The notes under the pieces: model-generated
Told to the model about the DNA's origin: nothing
Databases searched by the model: none
What the model saw: only the letters and a program-made list of their open reading frames with translations
Part shown: piece after piece, positions 21,695-32,186 of the stretch
Layout: each line of letters starts with the position of its first letter
How positions within the stretch are numbered: the first letter of the stretch is position 1
Translations under genes and position numbers: made by a program
NCBI GenBank assembly: GCA_030041215.1
Contig: JASHOH010000172.1
Coordinates: 1 to 64,000 of the forward strand
From: Candidatus Sulfotelmatobacter sp.
GTDB taxonomy: Bacteria > Acidobacteriota > Terriglobia > Terriglobales > Acidobacteriaceae
Length of the DNA stretch: 64,000 bases
Direction of reading: 5' to 3'

Positions 21695-23833
21695 ATGGCC
21701 CAGCCTGCCGCCAATCCTAAGGTCGTGAGGTTCGGACTTTACGAGCTCGACTCCAACGCCAGGGAACTGCGCAAGGCCGGCGTAAGGATCAAGTTGCAGG
21801 AGCAGCCCTTTCAGATCCTCGAAATGCTGCTGGAGCGCCCTGGGGCCATCGTTACCCGCGAAGAGTTGCAGAAAAAACTCTGGGCCGCCGACACCTTTGT
21901 CGATTTCGATCTCAGCCTGAACAGCGCGATCAAGAAACTCCGCCAGGCGCTGAACGACGATTCTGAGAACCCACGGTTCATTGAAACCTTATATCGGCGC
22001 GGGTACAGGTTCATCGGGCCGATCAATGGAGCGACCACCGCCCACCTTAAGGAAAACCGTCTGTTGCAGGTGGTTGCTTCAGACTCTGTCGCGATGCAAG
22101 CTGAGGCGCCGGCGTCGTCTCGTCGATGGACATGGATGCTGGTTTATGCGGCGATCCCCGTTCTTCTTATTGCGTCGGCGATCATTGCGTACCGGATCTT
22201 TCCTTCCTCTCCACCGAGAGTTTTAGGCTTTACACAGATCACCCATGACGGTCTGTTCAAGGACACCCTCTTCACAGATGGCGAACGAATCTACTTCCAG
22301 GAACTGCAGGGCGATCGTTTCGTGGTCACCCAGGTATCGGTCGCCGGCGGCGACACCAGCAATGTGCCAACACCTTTCGTGAACGTTCACATCAGCGATC
22401 TCGCGCCGAATGGCTCAGCGATCCTGCTTGGCAGGTTTCAAGGCACAGGGAAGGGCATGGAGGCATGGTCGCTTCCCCTTCCCAGCGGGCCCCCGCACCG
22501 GCTCGGTGAGCTTGTGAGCAACGGTGGATCCTGGTCGCCCGATGGCAGTCAAATGGTTCTGTCCGTCGGACCGGACATCTACCTCGCGCAAGGCGACGGT
22601 AGCGAACCACGGAAGCTAGCCAGCGTCGGAGGCCAGGTGTTTGGCGCGCGTTTCGCTCCCGATGGCCGCAGGATTCGGTTTGAAGTCGTTGATCCAAGAA
22701 ATGGCCAGAGTGCGATTTGGGAGATGACACGCGAAGGAAGCAATCTTCATCCGCTGCTCCCGGGTTGGAACTCCGAGCCGCGCGAATGTTGTGGCAGATG
22801 GACCCCTGACGGAAAGTACTACCTATTCCAGAGCTTTCGCGATGGCCGAGTCAGCATCTGGGCGCTTCGTGAAAAATCCTGGTTAAGGGAAGAGGCGAAG
22901 CCAGTGCAGTTGACCAACGGACCATTGGACTTTCTATATCCCGTAGCAAGTCGGGACGGCAAAAGGATTTTTGCGGTTGGATCGCAGCCGCGATGTGAGC
23001 TGTTGCGTTATGACTCGAAAACAGGCTTCGTGCCTTATTTTGACGGCAGGTCGGCAAGCGATCTGGCGTTTTCTGCAGATGGAAAGTGGGTGGCATACGT
23101 GTCTATCCCGGAACGCCAGCTCTGGCGCAGCCGGGTTGACGGCAGCGAGAGGCTGCAACTTACGCCGGAAGGAACGGCTGCTGCGCTCCCACGCTTGTCC
23201 CCGGATGGCAAGCAGATCGTGTTCATGGGCGCCAGCCTGAAGACCGGCTGGCATGCTTACCTGATTTCCAGCGACGGGAGCGGGCTGCGGGAACTCATTC
23301 CGGGTGCGGAAGTCGGATACGATCCTAATTGGTCGCCCGACGGAAAATCTATCGTGTTGACGCTCAACGTGGCTGGCGGAGGGGGATTGCTTCCCGATGG
23401 ACCGGGCATTGCCACGTATGATGTCGCGACGCAAAAGGTCTCGCTAGTCCCAGGCGCAAAGCAGTTGTTCTCTCCCCGCTGGTCGCCGGATGGAAGACAC
23501 ATTGCCGCGATTACCAACGACTCCATGAAACTCATGCTCTTCGATCGTCTGACCCAGCAGTGGCAGGAACTTGTCAGCATGCCCATTGGCTATCCCAGCT
23601 GGTCGCACGACGGGCAGTACATCTATTTCGATACTACCCTTACCGATGACCCTAATTTCTTTCGCATACGTATCTCAGATCGCAAGCTGGAGCGGCTGAT
23701 CAGCCTTAATGGCGTGCGCCAGTACTGGGGAGATTTCGGTTCGTGGACGGGGCTAGCGCAGGACGATTCGCTGCTGCTGGTTCGCGATACCAGCAGTCAG
23801 GAAATCTACGCGCTGGACTGGCAGGCGCCTTAA
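21695..23833 (+). CDS. OmpR/ToxR-type winged-helix DNA-binding protein with TM helix and WD40/PD40 (TolB-like) repeats
   Basis: VRFGLYELDSNARELRKAGVRIKLQEQPFQILEMLLERPGAIVTREELQKKLW...RRGYRFIG; repeated SPDG(K/R) motifs. Confidence 0.88.
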   Translation: MAQPAANPKVVRFGLYELDSNARELRKAGVRIKLQEQPFQILEMLLERPGAIVTREELQKKLWAADTFVDFDLSLNSAIKKLRQALNDDSENPRFIETLYRRGYRFIGPINGATTAHLKENRLLQVVASDSVAMQAEAPASSRRWTWMLVYAAIPVLLIASAIIAYRIFPSSPPRVLGFTQITHDGLFKDTLFTDGERIYFQELQGDRFVVTQVSVAGGDTSNVPTPFVNVHISDLAPNGSAILLGRFQGTGKGMEAWSLPLPSGPPHRLGELVSNGGSWSPDGSQMVLSVGPDIYLAQGDGSEPRKLASVGGQVFGARFAPDGRRIRFEVVDPRNGQSAIWEMTREGSNLHPLLPGWNSEPRECCGRWTPDGKYYLFQSFRDGRVSIWALREKSWLREEAKPVQLTNGPLDFLYPVASRDGKRIFAVGSQPRCELLRYDSKTGFVPYFDGRSASDLAFSADGKWVAYVSIPERQLWRSRVDGSERLQLTPEGTAAALPRLSPDGKQIVFMGASLKTGWHAYLISSDGSGLRELIPGAEVGYDPNWSPDGKSIVLTLNVAGGGGLLPDGPGIATYDVATQKVSLVPGAKQLFSPRWSPDGRHIAAITNDSMKLMLFDRLTQQWQELVSMPIGYPSWSHDGQYIYFDTTLTDDPNFFRIRISDRKLERLISLNGVRQYWGDFGSWTGLAQDDSLLLVRDTSSQEIYALDWQAP

Positions 23834-23958
23834 GGCTTTCGCGATCTCTTTCACTGGGCGGTATGCCTGAATTGACGAGGCAGAGCTTTTTTCTTGACAT
23901 CCCTTCTTATAGAACTCATTGACAGGTCAGGCTCAGCCGGATTACAGTAGGCGAACAA

Positions 23959-25017
23959 ATGGCGAATATACCCACCCTGCCATTGTTCGCGGCCCCTCCG
24001 ACTTCTCCGCTCGTCGGCATCGCCCGTCTCGCCGCCCAAGGCGAATCATTGCGCGAAGGCCATCGAGTCGAATATTTCACCCTGCCCGCGAAATCCCTGC
24101 TTAACCGCTGCGTCAGCAAGCGCAAGCTGCCCTTCACCTGGACCATCAACCCTTACCGCGGCTGCGAATTTGGCTGCCGCTATTGTTACGCGCGCTATAC
24201 CCACGAATTCATGGAAATGCGCGACGGTCTCGAGTTCGAGCAGAAAATTTACGTCAAGCAGCACGCGGCCGATCTGCTGCGGAGCGAACTGAAAAAAGTA
24301 AAGAAGAACGAAGCGATCGCTCTGGGTACGGCAACCGATCCTTACCAGCCCGCCGAGCGGCGCTACGAAGTCAGCCGCGCAATTCTCGAGGAGTTCGCCC
24401 GCCATCGCGGATTCGAACTGGGCATTGTCACGAAGTCCAATCTCATTCTTCGCGATCGCGATCTCTTGCTCGAAATCGCGCGCAGCAACACTTTATCAAT
24501 CCACATCACGATCACCACGCTGAATGCAGATCTGGCGCGCATTCTGGAACCGCGCGCCCCGCGCCCTGATTTGCGTATGGACGCCGTGCGCGAACTCAGC
24601 CGCGCAGGCCTCGACGTCGGCCTGAGCTGCTCGCCGGTTCTGCCCGGAATTACGGATTCACCGGCAGATCTGGAAAATCTGGTGCGCAGCGCAGCGGAAT
24701 CAGGCGCCCGCCACATCTTCGCGAACCCGCTGTTTCTGAAACCGTGCTCGTCGGCGGTTTTTCTTCCATTCATCGAACAACACTTTCCACATTTGCTTGA
24801 GAACTACCGCGAACGTTATCAGGATCGCTCATTTCTGCCCGCATCCTATGGCAAGCGCATAGCGCAACTGATCTCACGCTTGCGCCACAAATATCGGATT
24901 GGACGCGGCGATCCGCGCGGCACTGCACCGGCTTGGCCAGTAGATCAAGCTGAAGAACAGTTGGCATTGTTTCGAGGATGGCCGAATGAGCACGATTTTA
25001 TGCATAAAAGCAGGTAA
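23959..25017 (+). CDS. radical SAM protein, PA0069/Rv2578c-like
   Basis: WTINPYRGCEFGCRYCYARYTHEF (CxxxCxxC), ALGTATDPYQPAERRYEVSR, ITKSNLILRD. Confidence 0.85.
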   Translation: MANIPTLPLFAAPPTSPLVGIARLAAQGESLREGHRVEYFTLPAKSLLNRCVSKRKLPFTWTINPYRGCEFGCRYCYARYTHEFMEMRDGLEFEQKIYVKQHAADLLRSELKKVKKNEAIALGTATDPYQPAERRYEVSRAILEEFARHRGFELGIVTKSNLILRDRDLLLEIARSNTLSIHITITTLNADLARILEPRAPRPDLRMDAVRELSRAGLDVGLSCSPVLPGITDSPADLENLVRSAAESGARHIFANPLFLKPCSSAVFLPFIEQHFPHLLENYRERYQDRSFLPASYGKRIAQLISRLRHKYRIGRGDPRGTAPAWPVDQAEEQLALFRGWPNEHDFMHKSR

Positions 25018-25134
25018 CTCACCGCCGCTTCGCGCCGTTTCGGAATGACATTGTAAAAAGTTGTGATTTGGAATGACACTAGGGCGTGCAACAACGTTCT
25101 CGCGTCCCCTGGCTCTATAATCAACTGCACTCTC

Positions 25135-26316
25135 ATGGCGACCGTTCCCCCATCGGCGCAACCCGCTCCGGCGCAGCGTGTCCCTTTCAGCATGCGTGTG
25201 AAGCAGTTCTGGCAGCGCGTCACCGAAGGAATGGAAATCAGCCAGCTCTGGTCGCAGTTCGAAACCGAAGCGCGCGCCAGCTACCGCCTCTATTCAAAAG
25301 ACGTTGCCGCAAAAACCCCCGAAGGCCTCACCCAGCGCGGCCGGCACCTTCACGTCGTCAAGGAATTCTTCTGGGCGATCTTAGAGAAGCTCTCGCCCGC
25401 GCGCCGCGTGCTGCTGCTGGCGGCGCTCATTCTGCTCGTGGTTCCTCAAGGGGCCTTCACTTATCGGGGCGAAGGCGGGTCGGTGCACGTGGTCGAGATC
25501 GACTTACAGTTCTGGGGAGGACTCCTTCTTTTCCTGCTGCTAATCCTGGAAATCGCCGACCGCGTCGTGATGAAGCGGGATCTGCAAATCGCCCGTGAGA
25601 TTCAGACCTGGCTGCTTCCCGGCGCCCCGCCGCAAATCCCCGGACTCTCACTGGCCTATGTGACGCGCCCGGCAAATACCGTGGCAGGGGATTATTACGA
25701 CGTATTTCCCCGGCCCGGTAAAACGAATGAAGAAAATCGGGTGGTCTTCGCCGTGGCCGATGTCGCCGGAAAAAGTGTTCCTGCGGCCATGCTCATGGCC
25801 ACGCTTCAGGCCAGTCTGAAGACGCTTTCCACAGCGCAGGTGCCGCTGCCTGAACTGGTGGCGAACATGAACAAATACGCCTGCTCCAACAGCCAAGGTG
25901 GACTGCGCTTCACAACGGCCTTCCTGGCCGAGTACGACGCCTCCAATCGAGTGCTGAATTACATCAACGCGGGACACAACGATCCCATCCTGCGCCGCGC
26001 CAATGGATCGATCGAGCGTCTCGATGTCGGTGGCTTGCCGCTTGGCATTCAGCCTGAGGCCAAATACGAATCGGCCAATGTGACCCTTGCGGCCGGAGAT
26101 TGGCTAGTAATTTTCACCGATGGCCTGGTAGAAGCAGAAAATGCCCGCCAGGATGAATACGGCGAGGCGCGCCTGCTAAGCGCCATCGCCGCCGGAGCAG
26201 CAGGCACACCGGCTGAAATGCTGAAGCGTCTCATGACTGAAGTGGACGTATTTGTGGGTAATACACCACAGCACGACGATGTAACCTGCATGTTGATTAA
26301 AGCCGAAAGCACCTAA
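25135..26316 (+). CDS. SpoIIE/PP2C-type serine phosphatase with N-terminal TM region
   Basis: AREIQTWLLPGAPPQIPGLSLAYVTRPANTVAGDYYDVF, FAVADVAGKSVPAAMLMA, FTDGLVEAENA, HDDVTCMLIK. Confidence 0.9.
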   Translation: MATVPPSAQPAPAQRVPFSMRVKQFWQRVTEGMEISQLWSQFETEARASYRLYSKDVAAKTPEGLTQRGRHLHVVKEFFWAILEKLSPARRVLLLAALILLVVPQGAFTYRGEGGSVHVVEIDLQFWGGLLLFLLLILEIADRVVMKRDLQIAREIQTWLLPGAPPQIPGLSLAYVTRPANTVAGDYYDVFPRPGKTNEENRVVFAVADVAGKSVPAAMLMATLQASLKTLSTAQVPLPELVANMNKYACSNSQGGLRFTTAFLAEYDASNRVLNYINAGHNDPILRRANGSIERLDVGGLPLGIQPEAKYESANVTLAAGDWLVIFTDGLVEAENARQDEYGEARLLSAIAAGAAGTPAEMLKRLMTEVDVFVGNTPQHDDVTCMLIKAEST

Positions 26317-26395
26317 CCGTCGAGAACGCGGGAAAAATTCAGGCCGATTCCATTCCTTGAGAGAGTCCCGGCACAGAATCACGTTCCCGGCATCG

Positions 26396-27517
26396 CTACG
26401 CTTTCCTCCGCGATCTCCGCGGTGAATGCCCTTTCATCCACGCGGCGTACATCCGATGAAACGCATGCACGCCGCGCTCCTGCCTCACACTGAACCGCCC
26501 GCGAGAATAACTTCGTGATCGCAAGTTCTTCTGCACGGCTTCGCAGATGGCAACGTCTTCGACCTGAATCTGATGGCTGAACTCGACTGAAGCCTTCGCT
26601 GCCGGCGTGCTATGTTGCGCCTCCGGCAGGTACCATTCAAACATGGCCAGCGTGCGTTCCGGCTCAAGCGGAAGCACGATGTTTAGCGAAAGATTATCGG
26701 GATAGCAGTTCAGCATCCAGTTGGGAAAAACCCAGAAGTAGTCCGTGGTCAAGTCTTCCCGCGCTTCCTGATAGCGCCGCGGAGTCGTATCTCCCGGCTG
26801 CGCCCCACGAATCGGGCTGAACTGCCGCACATAGTTTTCGTGCGGCTCAACTACATACGCGTTGTAGTCAAGCTCGCGATTCAGCCCCGGATGCACGCTG
26901 GGCAGATGGTAGCCCTCCAGATAATTATCGATGTAGGCCTTCCAGTTACATTTCATGTCGTAGGTGCGCCGCTCGAACAATTTAAGACCTTCAACATAAA
27001 ATTTTTTTGCTTGTGCAGGCATTTCGCCCAAACTTTCACGTAAAGGAGCACAGTCATCGTCGAGGTTGACGAAGATAAAGTTAAACCACTCTTCCACCTT
27101 CACTGGCGCAAGCGCGAAATCTTCCGCGCGAAAATTCTCGACGCCCTCCATTTCTGTAGCCGAGATCAGCGATCCATCCAAACCATAGGCCCAGCCGTGG
27201 TAGCCGCAGCGAAAGAGCTTGCGCGAGCCGCAGCCTTCAGCCGCAGGCCCGGCCCGGTGCCGGCAAACGTTATAGAAACCGCGCAGCGTCATGTCCGGAC
27301 CGCGCACCAGCAGCAGCGGTTCGCTGTTCAACTCGGTCGTGAAATAGTCGCCCGGTTGGGCAGCCTGGCCGCGATGTCCGACCACTTGCCATGTTCGGCT
27401 AAAAATACGTTCACGCTCTTCTTCTAACGTTGCTGGATCGGTGTACAGGCGCGATGGCAAAGTCCATGCGCGCCCAATATTTGAATCAATTGAAGGAACG
27501 CCGTTCAAAGTTGCCAT
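26396..27517 (-). CDS. Rieske [2Fe-2S] aromatic ring-hydroxylating oxygenase alpha subunit
   Basis: VCRHRAGPAAEGCGSRKLFRCGYHGWAYGLDG (Rieske CxH...CxxH), NWKAYIDNYLEGYHLPSVHP. Confidence 0.9.
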   Translation of the reverse strand: MATLNGVPSIDSNIGRAWTLPSRLYTDPATLEEERERIFSRTWQVVGHRGQAAQPGDYFTTELNSEPLLLVRGPDMTLRGFYNVCRHRAGPAAEGCGSRKLFRCGYHGWAYGLDGSLISATEMEGVENFRAEDFALAPVKVEEWFNFIFVNLDDDCAPLRESLGEMPAQAKKFYVEGLKLFERRTYDMKCNWKAYIDNYLEGYHLPSVHPGLNRELDYNAYVVEPHENYVRQFSPIRGAQPGDTTPRRYQEAREDLTTDYFWVFPNWMLNCYPDNLSLNIVLPLEPERTLAMFEWYLPEAQHSTPAAKASVEFSHQIQVEDVAICEAVQKNLRSRSYSRGRFSVRQERGVHAFHRMYAAWMKGHSPRRSRRKA

Positions 27518-27937
27518 AGATCTCAAAGGCAGTTCGGAATCCGCTTGGCCAGCAGGATATAATAAAGCGCAGGCTTGCAAGCGCCTACTTCGAGGCTGGC
27601 TGGAGCGTCCCGGAATCTCGCCCGGTTTAATTGCAAGGAGGGCGAAAAACTCCATTCTACAAAGGGCGCAGTTCCATCCCTAGGTCCACGGTAGGAGTTG
27701 ACAGAATTTGTCGAGACGTACCGACGCAATTTGGCACAAACCCCCAGCGGTAAGGTCGAAGACGTTTTAGAATGATACTTAAGTGCCGATCGGCGTTGAA
27801 AATAGGAAGATTACGGTTCCCTCACTGGAACCAAGGTAACTGGCGAATGTGGCCCGGCAAGTGCGAACATCAAGGCTGACTGGGTCATACCATGACCAGC
27901 AAAGAAATCAACAACTTCTAACGAGGGGAACAAAGAG

Positions 27938-28450
27938 ATGCGGAAACAACAGAAAGGCTTTTCACTGATTGAGCTGCTGATCGTGGTTGCCATCATCCTG
28001 ATCATCGCAGCGATCGCGATTCCAAACCTGATGCGCGCCCGTATGGCGGCCAACGACTCGTCTGCGGCCGGCTCCGAGCACACCATCATCGTCGGCGAAG
28101 TCGGTTTCTTCGGCGCATATCCCAGCACGGGTTACGCCACGTTGGCTGTGCTGGGCAATCCCGGAGCTCTCTCGCCTTGCGTTCCGTCGGCTACCAACGG
28201 CTGCTTGATTGACAACAATCTGGCGACCGCGTCAGTTGCCCCCGGCAAGAGCGGTTACCTCTTTAACGCCACTCCGGGAACCACCGGCGCCGCTTTTAAC
28301 TTCTACACGCAAGCATGGCCGATATCAAACGTCAGCGGTACCCGCCAGTACTGCGCGGCTGATGACGGCGTGCTCCGCGTGACGACGGGCTACGGCACAG
28401 GGCCTGGCGCCTATGCTACTTGCTTGACCTGGACGCCTTCGCAGAACTAA
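27938..28450 (+). CDS. type IV pilin-like protein
   Basis: KGFSLIELLIVVAIILIIAAIAIPNLMRARMAANDSSA; prepilin site G/FSLIE. Confidence 0.9.
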   Translation: MRKQQKGFSLIELLIVVAIILIIAAIAIPNLMRARMAANDSSAAGSEHTIIVGEVGFFGAYPSTGYATLAVLGNPGALSPCVPSATNGCLIDNNLATASVAPGKSGYLFNATPGTTGAAFNFYTQAWPISNVSGTRQYCAADDGVLRVTTGYGTGPGAYATCLTWTPSQN

Positions 28451-28486
28451 TTGCGGATGGGCGAGTGCCTGAATCGGCACAAAGCC

Positions 28487-28520
28487 AGAGGGCAGCGGCG
28501 GACCCGCTGCCCTTTGTTAT
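28487..28520 (+). terminator. Rho-independent terminator after first pilin
   Basis: AGGGCAGCGG-N5-CCGCTGCCCT followed by TTGTTATTT; 10-bp perfect stem. Confidence 0.8.
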
Positions 28521-28666
28521 TTCTCCCTTGCATGTAGGCCGTCGACGTTCGATCCCTAGCATTACCCGGGTAATCGACCTGCCTCTTCCCTTTGGCCCCA
28601 CAAGTGCCACATATTTAGGCGGACACCTGTAAGCCGAACCTGCGGCTCGGTGAGACGCGTGCCGAA

Positions 28667-29191
28667 ATGAGACTTAATCAAGAACAAAAAGGCTTCTCGC
28701 TGATCGAGGTCCTGATCGTGGTCGCGATCATTCTGATCATTGCGGCTATCGCCATTCCTAATCTAATGCGGGCCCGCATGGCGGCGAATGATTCTGCCGC
28801 TGCCAAGTCCCTTCACACGATCGAGGTTGGTGAAATAGGATACTCCGCCGCATATCCGACCGTTGGTTTCCCAGCCACGATGCCTCCGCTCGGCGGGGCC
28901 AGCCCCTGCATCGCTAGCGTTGCCACCGGATGCCTTATCGATAACGATCTCGCAACTAATAGCAACGGCAATGGCAAAAGCGGATATCAGTTCGCCGCCA
29001 CCGGTTCGGCAAGCGCCGGCAGCGCCTACAACGACCAGTTCTATGCCACAGCTACACCCAACAGCAACTTGACCGGCACCCGCGCCTACTGCGTCGCTGA
29101 TGATGGGGTGATACGCCTTCAACCGCCAGGAACTGTCACTCTCGTGCCCAGCTATAACGCGTGCCTGGCATTGACGCCCATGCAGAATTAG
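28667..29191 (+). CDS. type IV pilin-like protein, paralog of preceding
   Basis: KGFSLIEVLIVVAIILIIAAIAIPNLMRARMAANDSAA; same C-terminal architecture (ending CLALTPMQN vs CLTWTPSQN). Confidence 0.9.
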   Translation: MRLNQEQKGFSLIEVLIVVAIILIIAAIAIPNLMRARMAANDSAAAKSLHTIEVGEIGYSAAYPTVGFPATMPPLGGASPCIASVATGCLIDNDLATNSNGNGKSGYQFAATGSASAGSAYNDQFYATATPNSNLTGTRAYCVADDGVIRLQPPGTVTLVPSYNACLALTPMQN

Positions 29192-29194
29192 TAT

Positions 29195-29212
29195 AGCCGG
29201 ACGAATTCGTCC
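29195..29212. repeat. 18-bp perfect palindrome CCGGACGAATTCGTCCGG just after pilin stop codon
   Basis: Read directly; no T-run follows. Confidence 0.75.
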
Positions 29213-29400
29213 GGGTTGCGCTGAGAGCGCCCAAAGCGCGCAATAGGGACCATCGCAGCCACCGTCGTCCTGGTCCTAAGAGGGCCCCTTTTACCTTCGT
29301 AATCTCCTGTGACCCTCTCAGGTATTCACCTCGGAATTGGTTTGCATATAATTTTGTGTTGGAAGAAAGGCGAACGCTTAGCCGGAAGCACTCCCGCACC

Positions 29401-30342
29401 ATGCCTGCCATCGAGATTCTGGGATTAGAAAAAACTTACAGCGTCGGCTTCTGGCGCAAGCGCCCCAAGCGTGCGCTGTTTCCGCTTCAATTGACCGTGG
29501 AAGACGGCGAAATTTTCGGTTTTCTCGGTCCCAACGGCGCCGGCAAAACCACCACGCTCAAACTGCTTATGGGCCTGGTCTATCCCACTTCAGGGAGCGC
29601 ACGAATCCTGGGCCAGGATTGGAATGAGCCGGCAGTCAAGGCACAGATCGGTTTCCTTCCCGAGCAGCCATATTTTTACGACTATCTCACCGCGCACGAA
29701 TTGCTGGAATATTATGGGCAACTCTCTGGCGTGCCCGCCAAACAGCGCTCTCATCGCGTGAATGAAGTCTTGCACCAGGTTGGTTTGCCTGACGTGAAAG
29801 GCCTCCAGCTTCGGAAATTCTCCAAGGGCATGTTGCAGCGAGTGGGAATCGCGCAGGCGATTCTGCACGATCCGAAAGTTGTCTTTTTCGATGAGCCTAT
29901 GTCGGGCCTCGATCCTATGGGCCGCCACGAAGTGCGTGACCTGATGGATGAACTCAAATATCAGGGAAAGACCGTATTTTTCTCCACCCACATCCTCTCC
30001 GACGCCGAAACTTTGTGCGACCGCGTTGCCATCATTCATAAAGGAGAATTGCGAGGAGTGGGGGCGGTTGAAGATTTGACTTCCAGCGTGCAAGGTAAGA
30101 TCGAGGTGATCTGGCAAGGCACGCAGATTCCGGCTGCGATGAAAGCATTGGGCGCCGAATGTCACGTCAGCGGAGACCGCGTCCGCGCCATCGTTGACGA
30201 AAAGCAGCAGGATGCCGCTATCGATGCCCTGCGCCGCGAACGGCAGCAGCTGGTTTCGATCACACCCGTTCGCACAACCCTGGAATCATATTTTGTCGAA
30301 AAACTCCGCCGCGCTGAAACTACCGCGGGAAAAACGGTATAG
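29401..30342 (+). CDS. ABC transporter ATP-binding protein
   Basis: FLGPNGAGKTTTLKLLMG (Walker A), FSKGMLQRVGIAQAILHDPKVVFFDEPMSGLDP. Confidence 0.93.
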   Translation: MPAIEILGLEKTYSVGFWRKRPKRALFPLQLTVEDGEIFGFLGPNGAGKTTTLKLLMGLVYPTSGSARILGQDWNEPAVKAQIGFLPEQPYFYDYLTAHELLEYYGQLSGVPAKQRSHRVNEVLHQVGLPDVKGLQLRKFSKGMLQRVGIAQAILHDPKVVFFDEPMSGLDPMGRHEVRDLMDELKYQGKTVFFSTHILSDAETLCDRVAIIHKGELRGVGAVEDLTSSVQGKIEVIWQGTQIPAAMKALGAECHVSGDRVRAIVDEKQQDAAIDALRRERQQLVSITPVRTTLESYFVEKLRRAETTAGKTV

Positions 30343-30347
30343 AACCT

Positions 30348-31124
30348 ATGAACCGCCGTATCGCCTATATCGCCTCGAACACCTTCCGCGAAGCGGTGCG
30401 CGACCGCGTGCTCTACAACCTGATCGCATTCGCACTGCTGCTTTCGGGAGCGGCCATCCTGGTGGGGCAAATTTCGATTGAGATCGAGAAACTGGTCGTC
30501 ATCAATCTCGGACTCACCGCCGTCTCTTTGTTCGGCGTGGTCATCGCCATCTTTATTGGGATTGGGCTGGTTTCCAAGGAAATCGAGAAAAGAACACTTT
30601 ATACCGTGTTGTCGCGTCCGGTCCGCCGCTGGGAATTCATTGTCGGCAAGTTTCTTGGCTTGGCCGGGACCCTGGTCGTGAATACCTTCTTCATGGCCAT
30701 TGGCGTCTTCCTCGCGTTGTTTTATGTCTCTCATAAGTTCGTAAAGGCCGATGCGCTGATTCTCATCGCTCTTTACTTCATCATCCTCGAGTTTCTGATC
30801 GTGTGCTCGCTGTCGCTATTGTTCTCGTCCTTTTCTTCGCCCTTGCTTTCGGCCGTATTCGCATTTTCGTTATTTGTCGTGGGCAGCTTTGCGGAAGACC
30901 TGCGCAATTTCGCCGGCATGGCCCATGGAATCTCGCGCTGGTTGGCCACAGCCGCTGCTTATCTGGTTCCAAATCTTTCAGCCTTCAACGTGATCAGCTC
31001 CATCGCGCACGAACAGCCCGTCGCGGGCCAGCTCATTCTGCACAACACTCTTTATGCTTTGTTCTACGCCACGATGGCGCTGTCGGGTGCGGTGCTCATC
31101 TTCGAGCATCGCGATTTAAAATAA
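30348..31124 (+). CDS. ABC transporter permease
   Basis: Multi-TM ABC-2-like protein adjacent to the ATPase. Confidence 0.85.
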   Translation: MNRRIAYIASNTFREAVRDRVLYNLIAFALLLSGAAILVGQISIEIEKLVVINLGLTAVSLFGVVIAIFIGIGLVSKEIEKRTLYTVLSRPVRRWEFIVGKFLGLAGTLVVNTFFMAIGVFLALFYVSHKFVKADALILIALYFIILEFLIVCSLSLLFSSFSSPLLSAVFAFSLFVVGSFAEDLRNFAGMAHGISRWLATAAAYLVPNLSAFNVISSIAHEQPVAGQLILHNTLYALFYATMALSGAVLIFEHRDLK

Positions 31125-31137
31125 CTAAAGGTGTGAA

Positions 31138-32055
31138 ATGAAGTCGCGGCGAAAAATCACGATTATGGCAAGCACGTTGCTGGTGTTGTCGCTGGCAGCG
31201 AGCGCATTCGTGCTGCACTGCACGGATAAGCTCCGTCCCCAGGCTACGCTCGATGAAGTGCTGTTCATCAGCTCGCCCACGCTGGTCAAGCGCGCCAGTC
31301 TCGGTTACGACGGGCTTATGGCTTGCATTTACTGGACGCGCGCCGTCCAGTATTTCGGATACCGGCATCACTACTATGCGGCCAGCTACAACTTGCTAGC
31401 GCCCTTGCTTGAAATCACCACTCACCTCGATCCGCATCTGATTGTGGCTTACGAATTCGGCAGTAGCTTTCTCGCGCCCAAGCCGCCCCACGGGGCAGGC
31501 GAGCCCGAGCGCGCCGTTGCGCTGATGAAATACGGCATCGAGAACAATCCCGACAATTGGCATCTTTATTACGACCTCGGCTTCGTCTACTACATGGAGC
31601 TGCACGATTACAAAGACGCCGAAGAAACTTTCGAGCGCGGGACAAAGGTGCCGAATGCGCACCCATTCCTGAAGATCTTTGCCGCGCAGATGGCACAACA
31701 TGCCGGCGAGTACCAGACCGCCCGCATGTTGTGGTCGGCAACTTACCAAACGACTCAGGAGAAGCAGATCAAGCAGAACGCCATCGACCACCTGCGAGCC
31801 TTGCGTGTGGATGAAGACGTGGATCATCTCCAGGATGCCGTCACCCGCTTTGGCGAACGCACCGGCCGTTTGCCTGCGAACATTTGGGAGTTGGTCAGCG
31901 CCGAAGGTCTTCCCGGCATTCCCCTCGACCCCGATGGGCATCCTTATAAAATGACTCCGCAAGGCCGGATCGAATTGCGCGATCCCGATGCCTTCCCGTT
32001 CGCAACCAAGGGCCTGCCAGTGGGATATAAGCGGAAGTACGGCGGCATGAACTAA
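31138..32055 (+). CDS. hypothetical protein with N-terminal TM and TPR-like region
   Basis: 305-aa ORF closely following the ABC genes; YKDAEETFERGTKVPNAHPFLK. Confidence 0.7.
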   Translation: MKSRRKITIMASTLLVLSLAASAFVLHCTDKLRPQATLDEVLFISSPTLVKRASLGYDGLMACIYWTRAVQYFGYRHHYYAASYNLLAPLLEITTHLDPHLIVAYEFGSSFLAPKPPHGAGEPERAVALMKYGIENNPDNWHLYYDLGFVYYMELHDYKDAEETFERGTKVPNAHPFLKIFAAQMAQHAGEYQTARMLWSATYQTTQEKQIKQNAIDHLRALRVDEDVDHLQDAVTRFGERTGRLPANIWELVSAEGLPGIPLDPDGHPYKMTPQGRIELRDPDAFPFATKGLPVGYKRKYGGMN

Positions 32056-32186
32056 ATTCCTTCACAGCCGTTTTTCTTGAGTATTCTCCAGGTTCCTGCC
32101 ATCTTCGCGGGTGTTTCTCAGCGCTTCCGGCGTTTCAGTTGTCCCCGGGTCCGGCGTCAACAATCCTTCGCTTATGATGGCGAACA

